DNA of 64,000 nucleotides from Alviniconcha marisindica (lineage: Eukaryota; Mollusca; Gastropoda; Provannidae): the NCBI GenBank assembly GCA_018857735.1, contig JABMCL010003885.1, forward strand, positions 105,001-169,000, given 5' to 3'. Below, piece by piece: positions 1 to 13,540 of the stretch. The notes under the pieces were generated by a model. It was not told the origin of the DNA, did no database searches, and saw nothing but the letters and a program-made list of their open reading frames with translations. A program made the translations under genes and the position numbers. Within the stretch, counting starts at the first letter, position 1. Each line of letters opens with the position of its first letter.

Positions 1-239
1 ATAGGTCACCGTGGTCGTTGTTACAAGTGACTGACTACAGGATGCTGTTCCCGTTTTGGAAGCCCGTGGAATATGACTATAGGCTTTCAAAGCATTGCAA
101 CTGGTGACGGATGTTAACAGGCGGTCTTGCATGATGACAGGTTGTATTGAGCTTTAATCGGCTTACTCTTGTTTTCATCTCCTTCACCTATTTTCAGTGA
201 CATACCGCACTTCAAAAGTAAAGCTGTGAGTGTGTGTGT

Positions 240-321
<82 letters not shown>

Positions 322-1902
322 GTCCCTCCCTCCCTCCCTCCCTCTCTTTCTCGGTCTCTCAACTCTATGGTTATTAGACACACAGACAAAACCGCACTGC
401 GTGAAATGTGTATTCTTTTAGCGTAGTTTTCTGCTGGTAAAAACTCAGGCTTTGTTAGCGGGTTTGTCTTCTCTTTTCCACTTCTTCGTCTTCTTGGCAA
501 GGTCCTAACGTTCATGCAAAATATGTCATGTTTGTGTAGCTGCCAGCTTTGTAATGAGTTTATGCTGCTAAAACTTGTTCAGTGAGCCGTTCTGCCTTTA
601 ATTTCCTCCTTGGCTCTTTCAACTTCGTTTTCCTCGATCCTCTGCAGGCATAAATTAAGGCGTTTTGTGATTTGAATAATTTAGTGCCGCCTTGGCTGCT
701 CACAAAATCCGCAGTAGCACATTGACTTACAAGGCTTTTCTTTATTATTATTATAAATAAATAAAAATCTTCTGTACATTATCGCACCCTGAATGTTAAT
801 TTTGATCCATACTGTAGATACAGTCCCTAATATTACCCAATATAATCCATACGGTTGGCTGAGCTTAAAACGACGTGCCTGTCTGACCTTAGCTGAATTG
901 AAAAGCGGCAGTATTTACAGGGGCAGAAAGGTGAACTGAGCGTTGTGCAACTGCGCAGTCAGGAATGGTGTTTTTGATGCTAGGTACGAATTGTTGACTG
1001 CAGCCTTTAGAAAGGCATGCCCCGCGGCTCTTTGAAAAACGGTTCTAATATATAAAGAAGATTCCCACATCTTTTCAGTCTGGTAATTATGTCTACTATT
1101 ACAGACACCAAAGAGATCCATATTAAAACTGGTTAAATTAAATGTTACAGTTACTTTTGTTTCCCCCCATATATAGTTATCGGCTGTCTGGCTGGGGAGG
1201 GAGGGATGGGGGCAGGGGCGGGGAGGGGAGGGATCGATTACCTCGTCCACTTTGCATTAGTAGGTCCTGGCGTGAACAATTCGTTCAAGACGTGCCACTT
1301 GCCGTTTAGATTTCCTGTGTCTGCGGACCGGAGAGTAGCAGGCAGAAAACCCTCGTTAACTCTCTGGAAAACGGGTTCTGTTGACTATCCGTTACTACCA
1401 TTTCCTGGGTGAGAGGGAGGAAAGGGAGGGGGCTTGGTCGATCCCAGCACTAAGTCGACAGTCAGGTTCGATTGGGGAGGGTGAGCGCTTGTCCATTTCC
1501 ATTTGTCACTCGGCTGGTACAGGGTAATTGTCTTTTTTTGTCGGGAAAGGCCTCCGCCGGGATTTCTCGTTGTGTTTGCCGTGCGTGGAGTAGTATTGTA
1601 GTATTGGAGCTTGAAGTAGTTGGGTTGAATAGTCTAGCCATTGTTTCAGTTCGTCACCAACACCGTGCCCTCTCTGCTTACCGATAATTATTACCTCCAC
1701 TCTCGAAAGGAATGACTTTGATTTAGTGTGAGTGCATGAAATTAGCGGTAATGGCATTTTTTTTCTGTTTCGTTTATTCGTCTGTTTTCTGTTATTGTTG
1801 TCGATAGTAACTGTTTATGGCACTGTGTGGAAAGTGAGGAAAAGAAACGATATCAAAATTACAGTGAGCTGCGCCTTCAAGGAAGGAGGGATGGATGGGG
1901 GC

Positions 1903-1936
<34 letters not shown>

Positions 1937-3059
1937 GCGGAAAACTCGAACTTTCGAGTTTATTTGACTTACCTTATTTTTTAAGGATTGTAATTTAGGT
2001 TCATTTAGACCAATGTTAAACCAGCCCTTGCTAAAATACTACTGATTAAGAGAAAAGGGGAGAGGAAAAAAAAGGAGAGAGGGGGGAGGGGGAGAGAGAG
2101 AGAGCAGTCGTAACGTAGGTGTAGTCTGATTTCTTGGAGTCTTTTCACTTATTTCTCAGTTTGTTCTCGGCAGAAATCCAGCAGCTCCTTGTCTAGTTTC
2201 TCTGGTAGATATCTCAGCTATGCCAACTCCTATAATGAAGGAAACCAGACGAAAGGCAAAATAGGGTCTCTCTTCTTTTCTTTTTTCTTCTTTTCTTTTG
2301 GGGGGGGGGGGGGGTGGGGGTGGTCTTCCACTGTTAGCAGGTTGTTTTCGTCTCTCCCTTTTCTTCACACTGTCCTGTACGAAATCGATATCGTCTCTCG
2401 CCCTGTGTTTTTCTGTCCTTGATTCGTGTGTTTCTTTCGCGAAGAAGAAAGGGGTGTTCCCTTGAGAACGGCAAGTGGCGTGTGTGGGAACCGATGAGGA
2501 AGAAAATCCCACTGGTGATGCTGGTGTAGCATCCCCCCCCCCCCTCCTTCTGATCCTGCCCCATCTCCACCACTTCTCGCAAGCGGAGTCTCGGCACAAT
2601 CTCTCTATAGCCTATACTTATTAGCCGAGCTCATTCTTTCTTCCGTCTTCTGTCTTCCCCACCCCCCACCCCCCCTTTTTTCTTTTGGGGGGTGGGAGGG
2701 GGGGGGGTGGAGGGTACACTGGGGTGCACACGTGCCTGTAGGATTGTGTTGATACCCGAGCATAGGTCCATGAACTTGCGAAGTTGTTTTGCGTGAATTC
2801 CTGAAGATTCCGTGCCCGTTTCTGGAGCTGTCGGTAATATTAATGGAGTGACGGATAGTGACAGTTGTACAGCGCAGTGAGTTTCAGTACACCAGAGAAC
2901 AGCGCTATATAAACGTTCTCTCTTAGTAGTAGTAGTAGTAGCGGTAGTAGTAGTAACACATCAGCACTGGTTGGAGATGACCGAATCTTCACTTCCGTTG
3001 AGAAAAACAATAGAGAAGCGATAGATAGAGAAATCTACATCTATTAGCTGTTCGCATAC
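1..3059. other. Non-coding, CpG-rich stretch
   Basis: I find no supported gene on either strand. The stretch holds a (CT)n run of about 40 units at 240-319 and a purine-rich patch at 2057-2104. Poly-G runs lie near 2300 and 2690 (on either side of C-rich segments near 2530 and 2660), and a short (TAG)n run lies at 2925-2955. The open frames here are microsatellite translations or lack any recognisable domain. If IMMP2L extends upstream of the window, this is part of its intron; otherwise it is intergenic. Confidence 0.5.
240..319. repeat. (CT)n microsatellite
   Basis: An uninterrupted CT dinucleotide run of about 40 units, followed by a short (CCCT)n-like tail up to about 345. It makes long Ser-Leu frames on one strand and Arg-Glu frames on the other, which are not proteins. 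Confidence 0.95.
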
Positions 3060-3088
3060 ACACACGCGCACGCACGCACGCACGCACA

Positions 3089-3162
<74 letters not shown>

Positions 3163-3180
3163 TCACACACACGTACACAC
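3058..3180. repeat. (CACG)n / (CA)n compound microsatellite
   Basis: A short CACG-type run passes into about 35 CA units and ends in a few CTCA and CGTA variants. Confidence 0.9.
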
Positions 3181-3599
3181 AGTTTCCAAAGATCTCTGTA
3201 TTCACTTCTTGGGCCTGTGTGCGAGCAAAATGGAGAAAAAGAAGACAGTTATCAGGATCACGCGAGTCGGCCAAGCGGCAAAATGCATGGCCATTGTGAG
3301 AGTATTATAGTGACATCCCAGGAACGGCGCCGGTGAGTTGCTGTCAGTCCGACGTCTTGGTAGCGGCGGTGTGGCTACTTCAGAGCCCACAACAAGATAG
3401 CGTAAGTGGCAGATGGTGTCGGGGAACAGGAGCAAGACGCAGCATTACTCTTCTCCCCAACCCCCTCTTTAATGTAACTGCGGCACCCGCCCTCTGCGTG
3501 CGGCTCACTACACCCATGTGACGACGCCGTGGGGAGGGGGGTAGGGGGTGGAGAGAGACAGACAGGCAGAGAAGGTGAGAGATTGGACGCCTAACTCCC

Positions 3600-3719
3600 A
3601 CCACACACACACACACACCACACCCACACACCACACACCACACACATGCGGGCACCTACCCCCACCACACCACACACCCACACACCACCAGCTACACAAC
3701 ACACCACACACCACCACCT

Positions 3720-3784
<65 letters not shown>
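3600..3784. repeat. Imperfect then perfect (CA)n microsatellite
   Basis: A CA-rich degenerate segment with CCA interruptions at 3600-3720 is followed by a clean CA run of about 30 units to 3782. Confidence 0.9.
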
Positions 3785-4389
3785 TCATGCACACGATCTC
3801 ACACACATTCGTGGTTGTCTCTTAGAGGAAGGAGATCATCTGTACGAACAGTTATCCGAATCGGAGCTTTCAGCGTTGGAGAGCAGGTGAAATTATAACA
3901 AGTAAAGAAAGCATATGGCTTTAAAGCGGTCCCATTGCATACGTGTGCGCTTTGTTCAGGGGTAAAAGATTTTGCTTCGTTTTAATCGGCACCAGCTGCA
4001 GGAATACATTTCGCCGCACCAATCACCAGCACCATCAGAAAATCGGCGGACAATTATAGTGTACCGTTTCATCAGTATGCGTTGCTCGCCGAACGTGATA
4101 CGGCAATGGTGGCCTGCAAATCGCCCCGACGTGGATTAATTGGTTACGCCAGAGATTGTTCTGGACATAACACGCTGCTGTAACACGATTTCATGCAGCC
4201 ACACCAGCAACACGCTGATCACGCAGGGTCCCAGTGAGGCGTCGTTGTTTCACGCCAGCCGCTTGGGGTACGAGTGCCCAAGGTTCGGATGAAAAAGGAT
4301 TCAGGTGACTTAATTCCTGGACACTACAGCAAGCAGCGTAGTGTGCCTGGTTGGACCGAGAACTGGGAGAAGATGTTAATAATGCTGTC

Positions 4390-4815
4390 GGCTTTAATTG
4401 CGCCATTCAGTACGGAGACATTCCGTCATCACGGAGACATTCCGTCATCAGTACGGAGACATTCCGTCATCAGAACAGGCACACAACAGCCAAAAGGCGG
4501 TTCCTGTACGTCTGTGCGGAAGTGCCGTGTGCAGCTTGTCTTTTACCCGGTTACACTGCTTTGGCCCGTGTTGGTGGTCAGTTGTCGTTCCTTGGTGGAT
4601 TCGCCGTTCGTCGTTCGTCGGTGGTTTCGTCGTTTGTTGATTTGTCATTTGTCGATCGTTGGTTCATTCGTCGTTTGTTGATCGTTTGTTGATTTGTCGT
4701 TGGTGGACCGCTGATTCGTTCGTGATTTGACGATCGTGGGCTGATTTATGATTTGTTGGTCGTTGGTTGAGTCATTGTTAATTGACCGTTGGTTGAGTCA
4801 TCGTTTTCTGTCTTT
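4390..4815. repeat. Two short-unit minisatellites
   Basis: At about 4410-4475 a unit of roughly 20 bp containing ACATTCCGTCATC is repeated about four times. From about 4590 to 4815 a degenerate repeat rich in CGTTTGTTGAT and CGTTGGTTGAGTC occurs about ten times. Neither has coding features. Confidence 0.75.
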
Positions 4816-4904
4816 GATAGATTCTTCATTTCAGCAGTGGCTCGTCCGGGATGTTGTTTCGTCGCGTCTGTCTCGGACACAGACTTTAAGAATGCCCCCC
4901 CACC

Positions 4905-4923
4905 CCACACACACACACACACA

Positions 4924-4975
<52 letters not shown>

Positions 4976-4980
4976 CGACG

Positions 4981-5051
<71 letters not shown>
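4905..5051. repeat. (CA)n(CACG)n(CA)n microsatellite
   Basis: Short CA run, then about 13 CACG/CGCA units, then about 34 CA units. Confidence 0.95.
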
Positions 5052-5052
<1 letters not shown>

Positions 5053-5557
5053 AAAAGAAACAAACAACAAATTTAAAAACAAAACAAAACAACAACAAAA
5101 CGGGTCATTGGGACCAGCCAGCGTGTCCAATTCAGACTGTCATAGGGCGTGGCTTGGGGGGGGGACCGTGTCTGAAAACAGAATGTATGGACCCTTGCGC
5201 CTATTGCACGTTCAGAATGTTTCAGTGTGTGTAATCTTCTTGATGTCGCTTAAAAACCGCTTGTGACGCCCGCGGCTTGTGCGGGGATAATACGTCTTTA
5301 TACATATATGACGCACACAAATGTTGGGGCGCTCCATCTTCAAAGTGGAGAGTAATTGAGGGTTGAGGCCATTCGGCTGCCGTAATGTGTGTGGTTGCGA
5401 CTGGATTATATGTTGCCCTTTAACGATTCGGCCAGTTATGCGAGTTTTTTTGTATGAAAGACGTTATGAGAATGCACTCAGGGGGGAAACGTGTACCTGT
5501 TGAAAATTGCGTTTCTTTTTGAAAGGGGTTAAGCGAGAGAACCCCCTTCCCTCTCCA

Positions 5558-5661
<104 letters not shown>

Positions 5662-6083
5662 AATCGTCTTACACCCCCCTCCCCCTCCCCAGTCTCCCAG
5701 CTCCGCCCTACTTTAATATTTCATGTGGAAGAAGAAGAGTAACTGCTCCGTTCTCAACCGCAAAGACTCCGTGACGATCCTGCCGGGCCGAATGGGGAAG
5801 AGGTTATTTTGCTCGCTCCATTTCCCACGGCCCGAACTGATTTCACAGCCACAAGGCTGGGGAGTTTGGGAGAACAATAACTCTGCGAGGTCCCTGTTTC
5901 ACGGGTTGTGGGCCCATTACCCCAGTTTGATGCAGTCGTCAAGCCGCGCCGGCATCACTCTGGGTAGGGGGGCACGGCTGTTTTAATTGGCCTGCTTTCT
6001 CGCTTGGTGCGGCACGGGTGGTGGCCAATCCGGCGGTGCCTGTACTGAAAACAGTGGCATAAAAACCTGCTGAGTTGTTTTTT

Positions 6084-6092
6084 GGTGTGTGT

Positions 6093-6134
<42 letters not shown>
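6084..6134. repeat. (GT)n microsatellite
   Basis: GT run of about 24 units after a short interrupted GTGTGG start. Confidence 0.9.
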
Positions 6135-6139
<5 letters not shown>

Positions 6140-6337
6140 CAGCAAGGAGGGCAAGCGCGAAATGGGGCATTTTAGCGAAGAGCCTAAGCAACAAAAGCAG
6201 AGGGCATTACGGATAGTCTCACCCTGTCGGGGATGTTTTTATACAGGGTGGCTGTCATATTCCCGCAGTTATGAACACGTAAAAGGACAGCGCTTTCGTG
6301 GGTGGCTTGTTCGCGAGTGCAGCAATCTTTCTGTTTT

Positions 6338-6340
<3 letters not shown>

Positions 6341-6407
<67 letters not shown>

Positions 6408-6452
6408 ACGCACGCGTGCGTGTACGTGCGGGCGTGCATGCAGGCGTGTGTG
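6341..6452. repeat. (GT)n with CG-containing tail
   Basis: About 33 GT units followed by a degenerate GCACGCGTGCGT-type tail. Alternating purine-pyrimidine throughout. Confidence 0.9.
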
Positions 6453-6459
6453 TCAACAC

Positions 6460-8060
6460 CGTTGTTTTTGTTTGTTTTTCTGCCTCTGTAGCTATCTGTT
6501 GGAAGTGTTTCCCAATTCTTCCCAGCCGTCCTCCTGTCTTTATACACAGATTTTGTACCGTGTATAGCTGTGGTTGGATATTAGTTATGATTATAGTATG
6601 CTCGTATAGTGTGTTGTCTGACGCTTATTTCCCCAGAATTGGGGCATCACGAACATCAGTATTGAGGACTCTTCTGCCGAGAGCTAAAAATCCTAATTCA
6701 ACCCTAGAGTAAGTTAAAGCATTGCTTTGCCTGCTTCGCCCACTGCCAGCAGTTTGGCTCTTCTAGCTTCCGCCTCATTCAACTTCATTTTCCCCAGTCT
6801 TCATCAAACATAAAGTCACGTGTGTTTTTCTGATCACTGCGGCTTGCCGTTTGATGAACAGTGTTTCTGCCTGGAATGACCGTTGCCGTTGACTGAGTTT
6901 TAAATGCCACGTAGTCAACGTGGCGTTTACGGGTATAGTATTGGGTTTAAATTTCGATTCATCTAAACAGCTGTTTTAAAAAATAAAAAATAAAAAGAAG
7001 CTGAAGATACGAATCAGGCAAAACATACGCTAATATACAGAGGCAAGGAGTCACTGTGATTGCCTCAACAGTTCAAATCCAGATTCCGCGAACTCCGTTT
7101 GATGACTCGTGACTCGAGTATCGTGCGTTCTTGACTGATCTCGACAATGACCCAAAGTAGCTCCATTAATTAATTAATCCTTCTTTGGGCTTTATCTTCT
7201 GGAGGGAAGCTCTCGAGCCCTGAAGGACAAGTGTCCCAACGCCGGGTTGCGATGCCCGTACGCCACTCCGCTTTGACAGCGGGAAGTGCGTGCGTGCACG
7301 ACATCTGAATGCGCGCCAGCCAATCGCTTTCAGCTTCCGAGTCACAGTCGTGCTGTTGGTTTCGTTTCCCTCGCAAATCGATAAAACACACTTCGGGACT
7401 TGCGTCCCCCGGGTTTACTCTCCTGCTTGATTAGATGGCTAATCGTTTACGCAACACGCGTGCGAACAGTCACAATACAAACAATCGTGGTTACTTTAGT
7501 TGGGTGTAGGGGGGTGGGAGGAGGTGGGGGTGGGGGGTTCGGGGGGGCGTTGGTGCGGGGGTCGGGGGGGGGGAAATAGACGAAATTTGTTGATTAAAAC
7601 TTCACTGCGTTGCTTTGCTTCCCTTCCCGATGTTGTTCAATGATTAACTGCCACAAGGCCATTTACAGACGTCCGCCTTATTGTAATTGCCCGAAATTGA
7701 CCAATCCAATGCTGCAAACGAGACGACCAATCAACGCCAACCTGAGCCCGGTGGCGAGGATACAAGGCGGCACCGTTCAAAATGGTCTTGGTCGGCTGTT
7801 TGGGGGCAGTATCGATTTCGAACGACCGCCGGGTATCTGTTGTGACAAGGTAATTGGTCAAGGGGTACTGGTTTACAAATGTTAGCATGTTGCTGCTGGA
7901 AACTCGATACGCTGTGTTGTGACAGCCGTAACCCTTGTCTCGAGAGCACGAATGGCGTCATTTTCGTATCGCTAAAAGCGCGACATTTCAAACATGCTAA
8001 AGCGCGAAAGAAAACTATACAGAAAATTCTGAAACTACTGTAATACGGCAGTCTCTTTCA
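6460..8060. other. Non-coding stretch with a CCAAT-rich segment
   Basis: I see no supported gene. The segment is relatively CpG-rich at 7080-8000 and has a G-rich run at 7505-7575. CCAAT-type pentamers in both orientations cluster at 7700-7860. Open frames of 60-90 codons at 7170-7390 and 7610-7990 show no domain I recognise. Confidence 0.45.
7700..7860. promoter_or_regulatory. Candidate CCAAT-box cluster in a CpG-rich patch
   Basis: CCAAT occurs at 7701, 7706 and 7727, and its complement ATTGG near 7853, all within about 160 bp of CpG-rich single-copy sequence. This is the spacing and composition of many CpG-island promoters. I see no TATA box or downstream exon, so it is only a candidate. 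Confidence 0.2.
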
Positions 8061-8089
8061 ATCTGCATGCTGTGACCGTAGCAGTGGCC

Positions 8090-8300
<211 letters not shown>

Positions 8301-8778
8301 GAGTGACTGACTGACTGATTGACTGGCGAATGAAAAACAAAGAAACAAAAACGTAAGTCTAAGGATGGCGCGTACTAAATTAATCACTCGTTTCGTGGCA
8401 GGGCGTGTTTTAAAGGGTAATTACCTTTTGGAAGAGCCACAGACGTTAAGAATTACTTTTAAAAAGCTAACCTGGCCTCCTCCTCCTCCACTTCCTCCTT
8501 ATGACTAAGTTTTTGTACTTCAGCTCCAAACTTTCAATTCTTTCAATCCTGTCTTCTCTAGTCTGCAAAGATAACTGTTTAGGGAATTGCCGTTCTGTGA
8601 GAGGTGTTCAGATCGATATGTGTCTCCGTTTTAGCTGATGGATTTGAGTGTTAAGAAGGAGGGTCAGCCAAGTGGCGGAGACATTCACGACGACGACCCG
8701 GCTTCAAATCCAGGCGGCCATTATGGCGGATTTGAGTTTGAAACCGTTATCTGTCAAGATTTGAACTCTCTCTGTGTC

Positions 8779-8847
<69 letters not shown>

Positions 8848-8940
8848 GTGCGTGTGTGTGTGTGTGTGCGCGCGCGCGCGCACGTTTGTGTATGTGTTGT
8901 GTGTGTGTGTGTGCGCGCGCGCGCGTGCGTGTGTGTGTGT
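8779..8940. repeat. (CT)n followed by (GT)n/(GC)n
   Basis: About 32 CT units are followed by alternating GT and CGCG blocks. A polypyrimidine tract and a potential left-handed-DNA tract sit side by side. Confidence 0.95.
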
Positions 8941-9289
8941 GAACTCAAAAACCCATGGTCTGATCTCAACGATAATTATACCAGTGTAGGTCTGCCTCGA
9001 AGCTATTAATAAGATCATGATTCGGGGTTACTTAGCTTGCAAGGTTTTTCAGTGGAAATTGCCCCCGAAGTTGACTCTTCAGCATACACGGTGTGCCGTC
9101 ATTGGCCTTAATGACGTTTGGTCTTAAATTAAGTCCCGCAGATGAGAGTGTCGTCGTTAATCATAGCATGCACGTGGATTATCCATGGCGTTATACGTGT
9201 GATTTGTTGACTCGTGTTTTGCCCTGATTTAACCTTTCCCAGTGAGCTATAACCCACCCACCCGCATAACTCAGTGAGTGCATACCTCT

Positions 9290-9309
9290 CCCACGCACGC
9301 ACGCGCACA

Positions 9310-9358
<49 letters not shown>

Positions 9359-9421
9359 CACACACCACACCGCCAGCCACACGCACGCACGCACGCACGC
9401 ACGCAACAGAACACGCACGCA

Positions 9422-9482
<61 letters not shown>
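9290..9482. repeat. (CACG)n/(CA)n compound microsatellite, two blocks
   Basis: Two CACG-then-CA blocks separated by a short unique spacer. The second CA block (9421-9482) has about 30 units. Confidence 0.95.
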
Positions 9483-9485
<3 letters not shown>

Positions 9486-9538
9486 CCTCCCAAGAAGGAA
9501 GATGTCGGGGGACGCCATTTGGAAGAAGGGGGCTGTGG

Positions 9539-9540
<2 letters not shown>

Positions 9541-9570
<30 letters not shown>
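9541..9570. repeat. Poly-C run of 30
   Basis: A C homopolymer of about 30 bases. Length is likely to be unreliable in any assembly. Confidence 0.9.
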
Positions 9571-9789
9571 AGCTGGTGATGGACGTTGGGTCTGTTTAAA
9601 GACTTGCCTCAGGTGGTCCTTCTTTCCGCCCTTCCTGGGCCCTGCCCCCCACTTGCCCGCCAGCCGCCTGAAGGCCCGAGGGCCGCAATCCAGTGAAGGG
9701 TACGGAGGCCGCAACGTCAACGACCCGTCTGAACCCATCGATTCTCGCGGGGCTGGCAACCCGGCGCCACTGTGCCACCTAGGGGTGCA

Positions 9790-10460
9790 GTTGGGGTGGT
9801 ACGTGGGTGTCAGTCTGTGTGCTGGGTGTGAGTATGGGTGGTGGGTGTGAGTCTGTGTGCTGGGTGTGAGTTTGGGTGGTGGGTGTGAGTCTGTGTGCTG
9901 GGTGTGAGTTTGGGTGGTGGGTGTGAGTCTGTGTGCTGGGTGTGAGTTTGGGTGGTGGGTGTGAGTCTATGCTGGGTGGTGGGTGTGAGTCTGGGTGGTG
10001 GGTGTGAGTTTGGGTGGTGGGTGTGAGTTTGTGTGGTGCGTGTGAGTTTGGATGGTGGTGTGAGTTTGTGTGGTGGTGTGAGTTTGTGTGGTTGGTGTGA
10101 GTTTGGGTGGTGGGTGTGAATTTGGATTGTGGTGTGAGTTTGTGCGCTGGGTGTGTGTTTGTGTGCTGGGTGTGAGTTTGGGTGCTGGGTGTGAGTTTGG
10201 GTAGCACGTGGGTGTGAGTTTTTGTGCTGGGTGTGAGTTTGGGTAGTGGTGTAAGTTTGTGTGCTGGGTGTAATTTGGGGTAGTACGTAGGTGTGAGTGT
10301 GTGTTGCTGGGTGTGAGTTTGGGTGGTGGTGTGAGCGTGTGTTGTGGTGGGTGTGAGATTGTGTGTGGTGGGCGTGAGAGTATGTGTGGCGGGTGCAAGT
10401 TTGGGTGGTGGGTGTGAGATTTTGGTGGTCGGTGTGAGACTGCGGGTGGAGTGGGCGGTG
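9790..10460. repeat. GT/G-rich minisatellite
   Basis: About 670 bp of tandem degenerate units of 16-20 bp, built from GGGTGTGAGTTTG and GTGGTGGGTGTGAGT-type words. All minus-strand frames are open for long distances as Thr/His/Pro/Ser-rich peptide, which is a composition effect and not a gene. Confidence 0.9.
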
Positions 10461-11097
10461 AAGAATCAGTCACCCTCCTCCACCTTCTCCTCCTCCATCT
10501 TCTTCTTCTGCTTCTCGATAGAACCGAAATACGGGTTGACTTGGCGTCTTGATCGTCTTCGTGTACCACAGCGGCACCAACGCACCCCAGCTACACCAGC
10601 TGAAATACTAATATACTGAAATGCAGATACATTGGAAAGGCGTTCACTAAGAAAAGCATAGCAAAAAACAAAACAAACAAACAAAAAAAGCGATGTCTTG
10701 GCCTTTGCTGGAAGCGCTGTGCCAATGGCCCCCCCCCCTCGCTGCGAAGTGGTCCGGGCGACTGGCGATGAGGAGTCCGTGACGTCCGCTGATTGCTTTC
10801 ACATCTCTTATTGACCCGACCCCGGCTCCGGTTGTCATTGCCTTGTCGGCCGCTGGGGGGCGGATGGACACGACGTTTGATCGGCGTCGAGTTTTATCAG
10901 CTTGGAGGAGGGACGCCAAGGACGTCTGGGTCATCATCGTCACTGTGGACTTTGATGGCGGAGGGGCTGGGGGGGGGGGGGGTATAATTATTGATTTCTG
11001 GCTCTTGCTCCGACTTTGGAACGATTGGTTGTGATTGATGTTCCCCGTGGAGATGGTGATAATAAATTATCACAAGGAGTTAATGAACGAGGTCAGT

Positions 11098-11140
11098 TGG
11101 TGGTGGTGGTGGTGGTGGTGGTGGTGGTGGTGGTGGTGGC
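11098..11140. repeat. (TGG)n microsatellite
   Basis: About 14 TGG units, upstream of the promoter-like unit near 11.2 kb. Confidence 0.95.
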
Positions 11141-11184
11141 CACCAAAGTCGACGGACGGTTCGGGCCGGGGCGTCGAGGTGGTG

Positions 11185-11260
11185 GACGTGACGTCAGCGG
11201 TTAGCGAAGGAGTCTATAAATAGCTGGGACCCTGGGTGATTACCGGCCGTCCCGATGTGC
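11185..11260 (+). promoter_or_regulatory. TATA-box plus CRE promoter-like unit without a recognised gene
   Basis: A perfect palindromic cAMP-response element TGACGTCA lies at 11189-11196. About 18 bp downstream is a strong TATA box, CTATAAATAG at 11214-11223. A start site near 11245 would be expected. The following 200 bp are CpG-rich and single copy. The only frame downstream (about 11236-11439) is Arg-rich and has no domain I know. It could serve an untranslated first exon of IMMP2L, an unrecognised gene or a non-coding RNA. The motifs are seen; the function is inferred. Confidence 0.4.
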
Positions 11261-11449
11261 ATGACGTGACGACAGATCGAACTACGTTTACCGACCGCCG
11301 TTCCCTCCTGTTGTTTGGGCGTCGTGATTCCCCGCGCGTCGTTTGGAGTTCGTTTATCTGGCGTCGGCGTTGGAGGAAGCGGGTAGCGCGAGCAACTCGC
11401 TCTTGTCGGCCATTCCCCATTACATTAATTGCTGTTTAGTTCGCTGTGT

Positions 11450-11590
11450 GTGTGTGGGGGGGGAGGGGGAGGGGGGGGAGGGGGGGGAGGGGGGGGGGCG
11501 GAGCAGTTAGACTCAGTTTGGTCGTGAAAGTTTGTTCGTAGTTCGTTTTTAGTTCCGGAAGAGAGAGATGGGGGGGGGGGGGGGGATAGG
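11450..11590. repeat. G-rich runs
   Basis: Repeated G runs broken by single A or C at 11456-11505 and 11570-11586. Candidate G-quadruplex-forming sequence on the + strand. No coding content. Confidence 0.75.
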
Positions 11591-11734
11591 GAGAAAAAAG
11601 TCACGTTCACTTGGTTATTTCCCAAAACAGGGTCGCTGTCTGTGGCAATGCACAGTTCTGGCATTAGTAGCAGAGTTGATTGACAGACGGCTTAAAACTG
11701 ACTCGTCCCATGGCTCCGGGGGGTCTTACTGCAG

Positions 11735-12290
11735 TGGCAGCTAGTTCTGCGAGTCTCGGCAGACTGTAGAACCAACAGAACAAGTTGTTTTCCCTGTCCA
11801 GTTCTGCGAGTATCCGCAGACTGTAGGACAAACAGAACAAGTTGTTTTCCCTGTCCAGTTCTGCGAGTCTCGGCAGACTGTAGAACAAACAGAACAAGTT
11901 GTTTTCCCTGTCCAGTTCTGCGAGTCTCGGCAGACTGTAGAACAAACAGAACAAGTTGTTTTCCCTGTCCGGTTCTGCGAGTATCCGCAGACTGTAGGAC
12001 AAACAGAACAAGTTGTTTTCCCTGTCCGGTTCTGCAAGTACCTGCAGACTGTAGGACAAACAGAACAAGTTGCCGGTTTTCCCTATCCAGTTCTGCAAGT
12101 CTCCGCAGCGATTGTAGGACAAACAGAACAAGTTGTTTTCCCTGTCCGGTTCTGCAAGTCTCCGCAGCGATTGTAGGACAAACAGAACAAGTTGCCGGTT
12201 TTCCCTGTCCAGTTCTGCAAGTCTCCGCAGCGACTGTAGGACAAACAGAACAAGTTGTTTTCCCTGTCCAGTTCTGCAAGTCTCGGCCAG
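11735..12290. repeat. 57-bp minisatellite, about 10 copies
   Basis: Tandem unit of about 57 bp containing TTTTCCCTGTCC and GAACAAGTTG. Copies differ at diagnostic sites (CGAGTCTCGG, CGAGTATCCG, CAAGTCTCCG), and a 5-bp CCGGT insertion marks two of them. Because 57 is a multiple of three and the unit lacks minus-strand stops, long minus-strand frames of 98-350 codons arise. They consist only of the 19-residue repeat plus flanking microsatellite translation, so I do not call a gene. Confidence 0.9.
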
Positions 12291-12324
12291 CTTGCAATAA
12301 CTTCTCTCGCACACGGACGTGTAG

Positions 12325-12327
<3 letters not shown>

Positions 12328-12394
<67 letters not shown>

Positions 12395-12444
12395 GTGTGG
12401 TGTGTGTGTGTGTGTTTTGTGGGGGTGGTGAGGCGCAGGCAGTC

Positions 12445-12505
<61 letters not shown>
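12328..12505. repeat. Two (TG)n microsatellites
   Basis: TG runs of about 30 units each at 12328-12391 and 12450-12504, separated by a G-rich spacer. Confidence 0.9.
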
Positions 12506-12577
12506 GTATGTTGGAGGGGGGTGGGGGGGTGTGGGGGGGGGAATTTGTGTGTGGTGCTATGTATGTTTGGGGTGGGG

Positions 12578-12580
<3 letters not shown>

Positions 12581-12652
<72 letters not shown>

Positions 12653-12667
12653 TCTCTCTCTCTCTCC
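12581..12667. repeat. (TC)n microsatellite
   Basis: About 40 TC units with two TTC interruptions near the end, followed by C-rich sequence. Confidence 0.95.
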
Positions 12668-12699
12668 CCCCCCAATCCCTCCCTCCCTCTCTCCAAAGG

Positions 12700-13540
<841 letters not shown>

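Noticed and set aside
7170..7991. Possible gene in the CCAAT-rich patch
   Set aside because: Overlapping frames of 60-90 codons on both strands have no domain and no preference for one strand.
9779..10569. Long His/Thr/Pro-rich minus-strand frames
   Set aside because: Products of the GT-rich minisatellite; all frames are similarly open.
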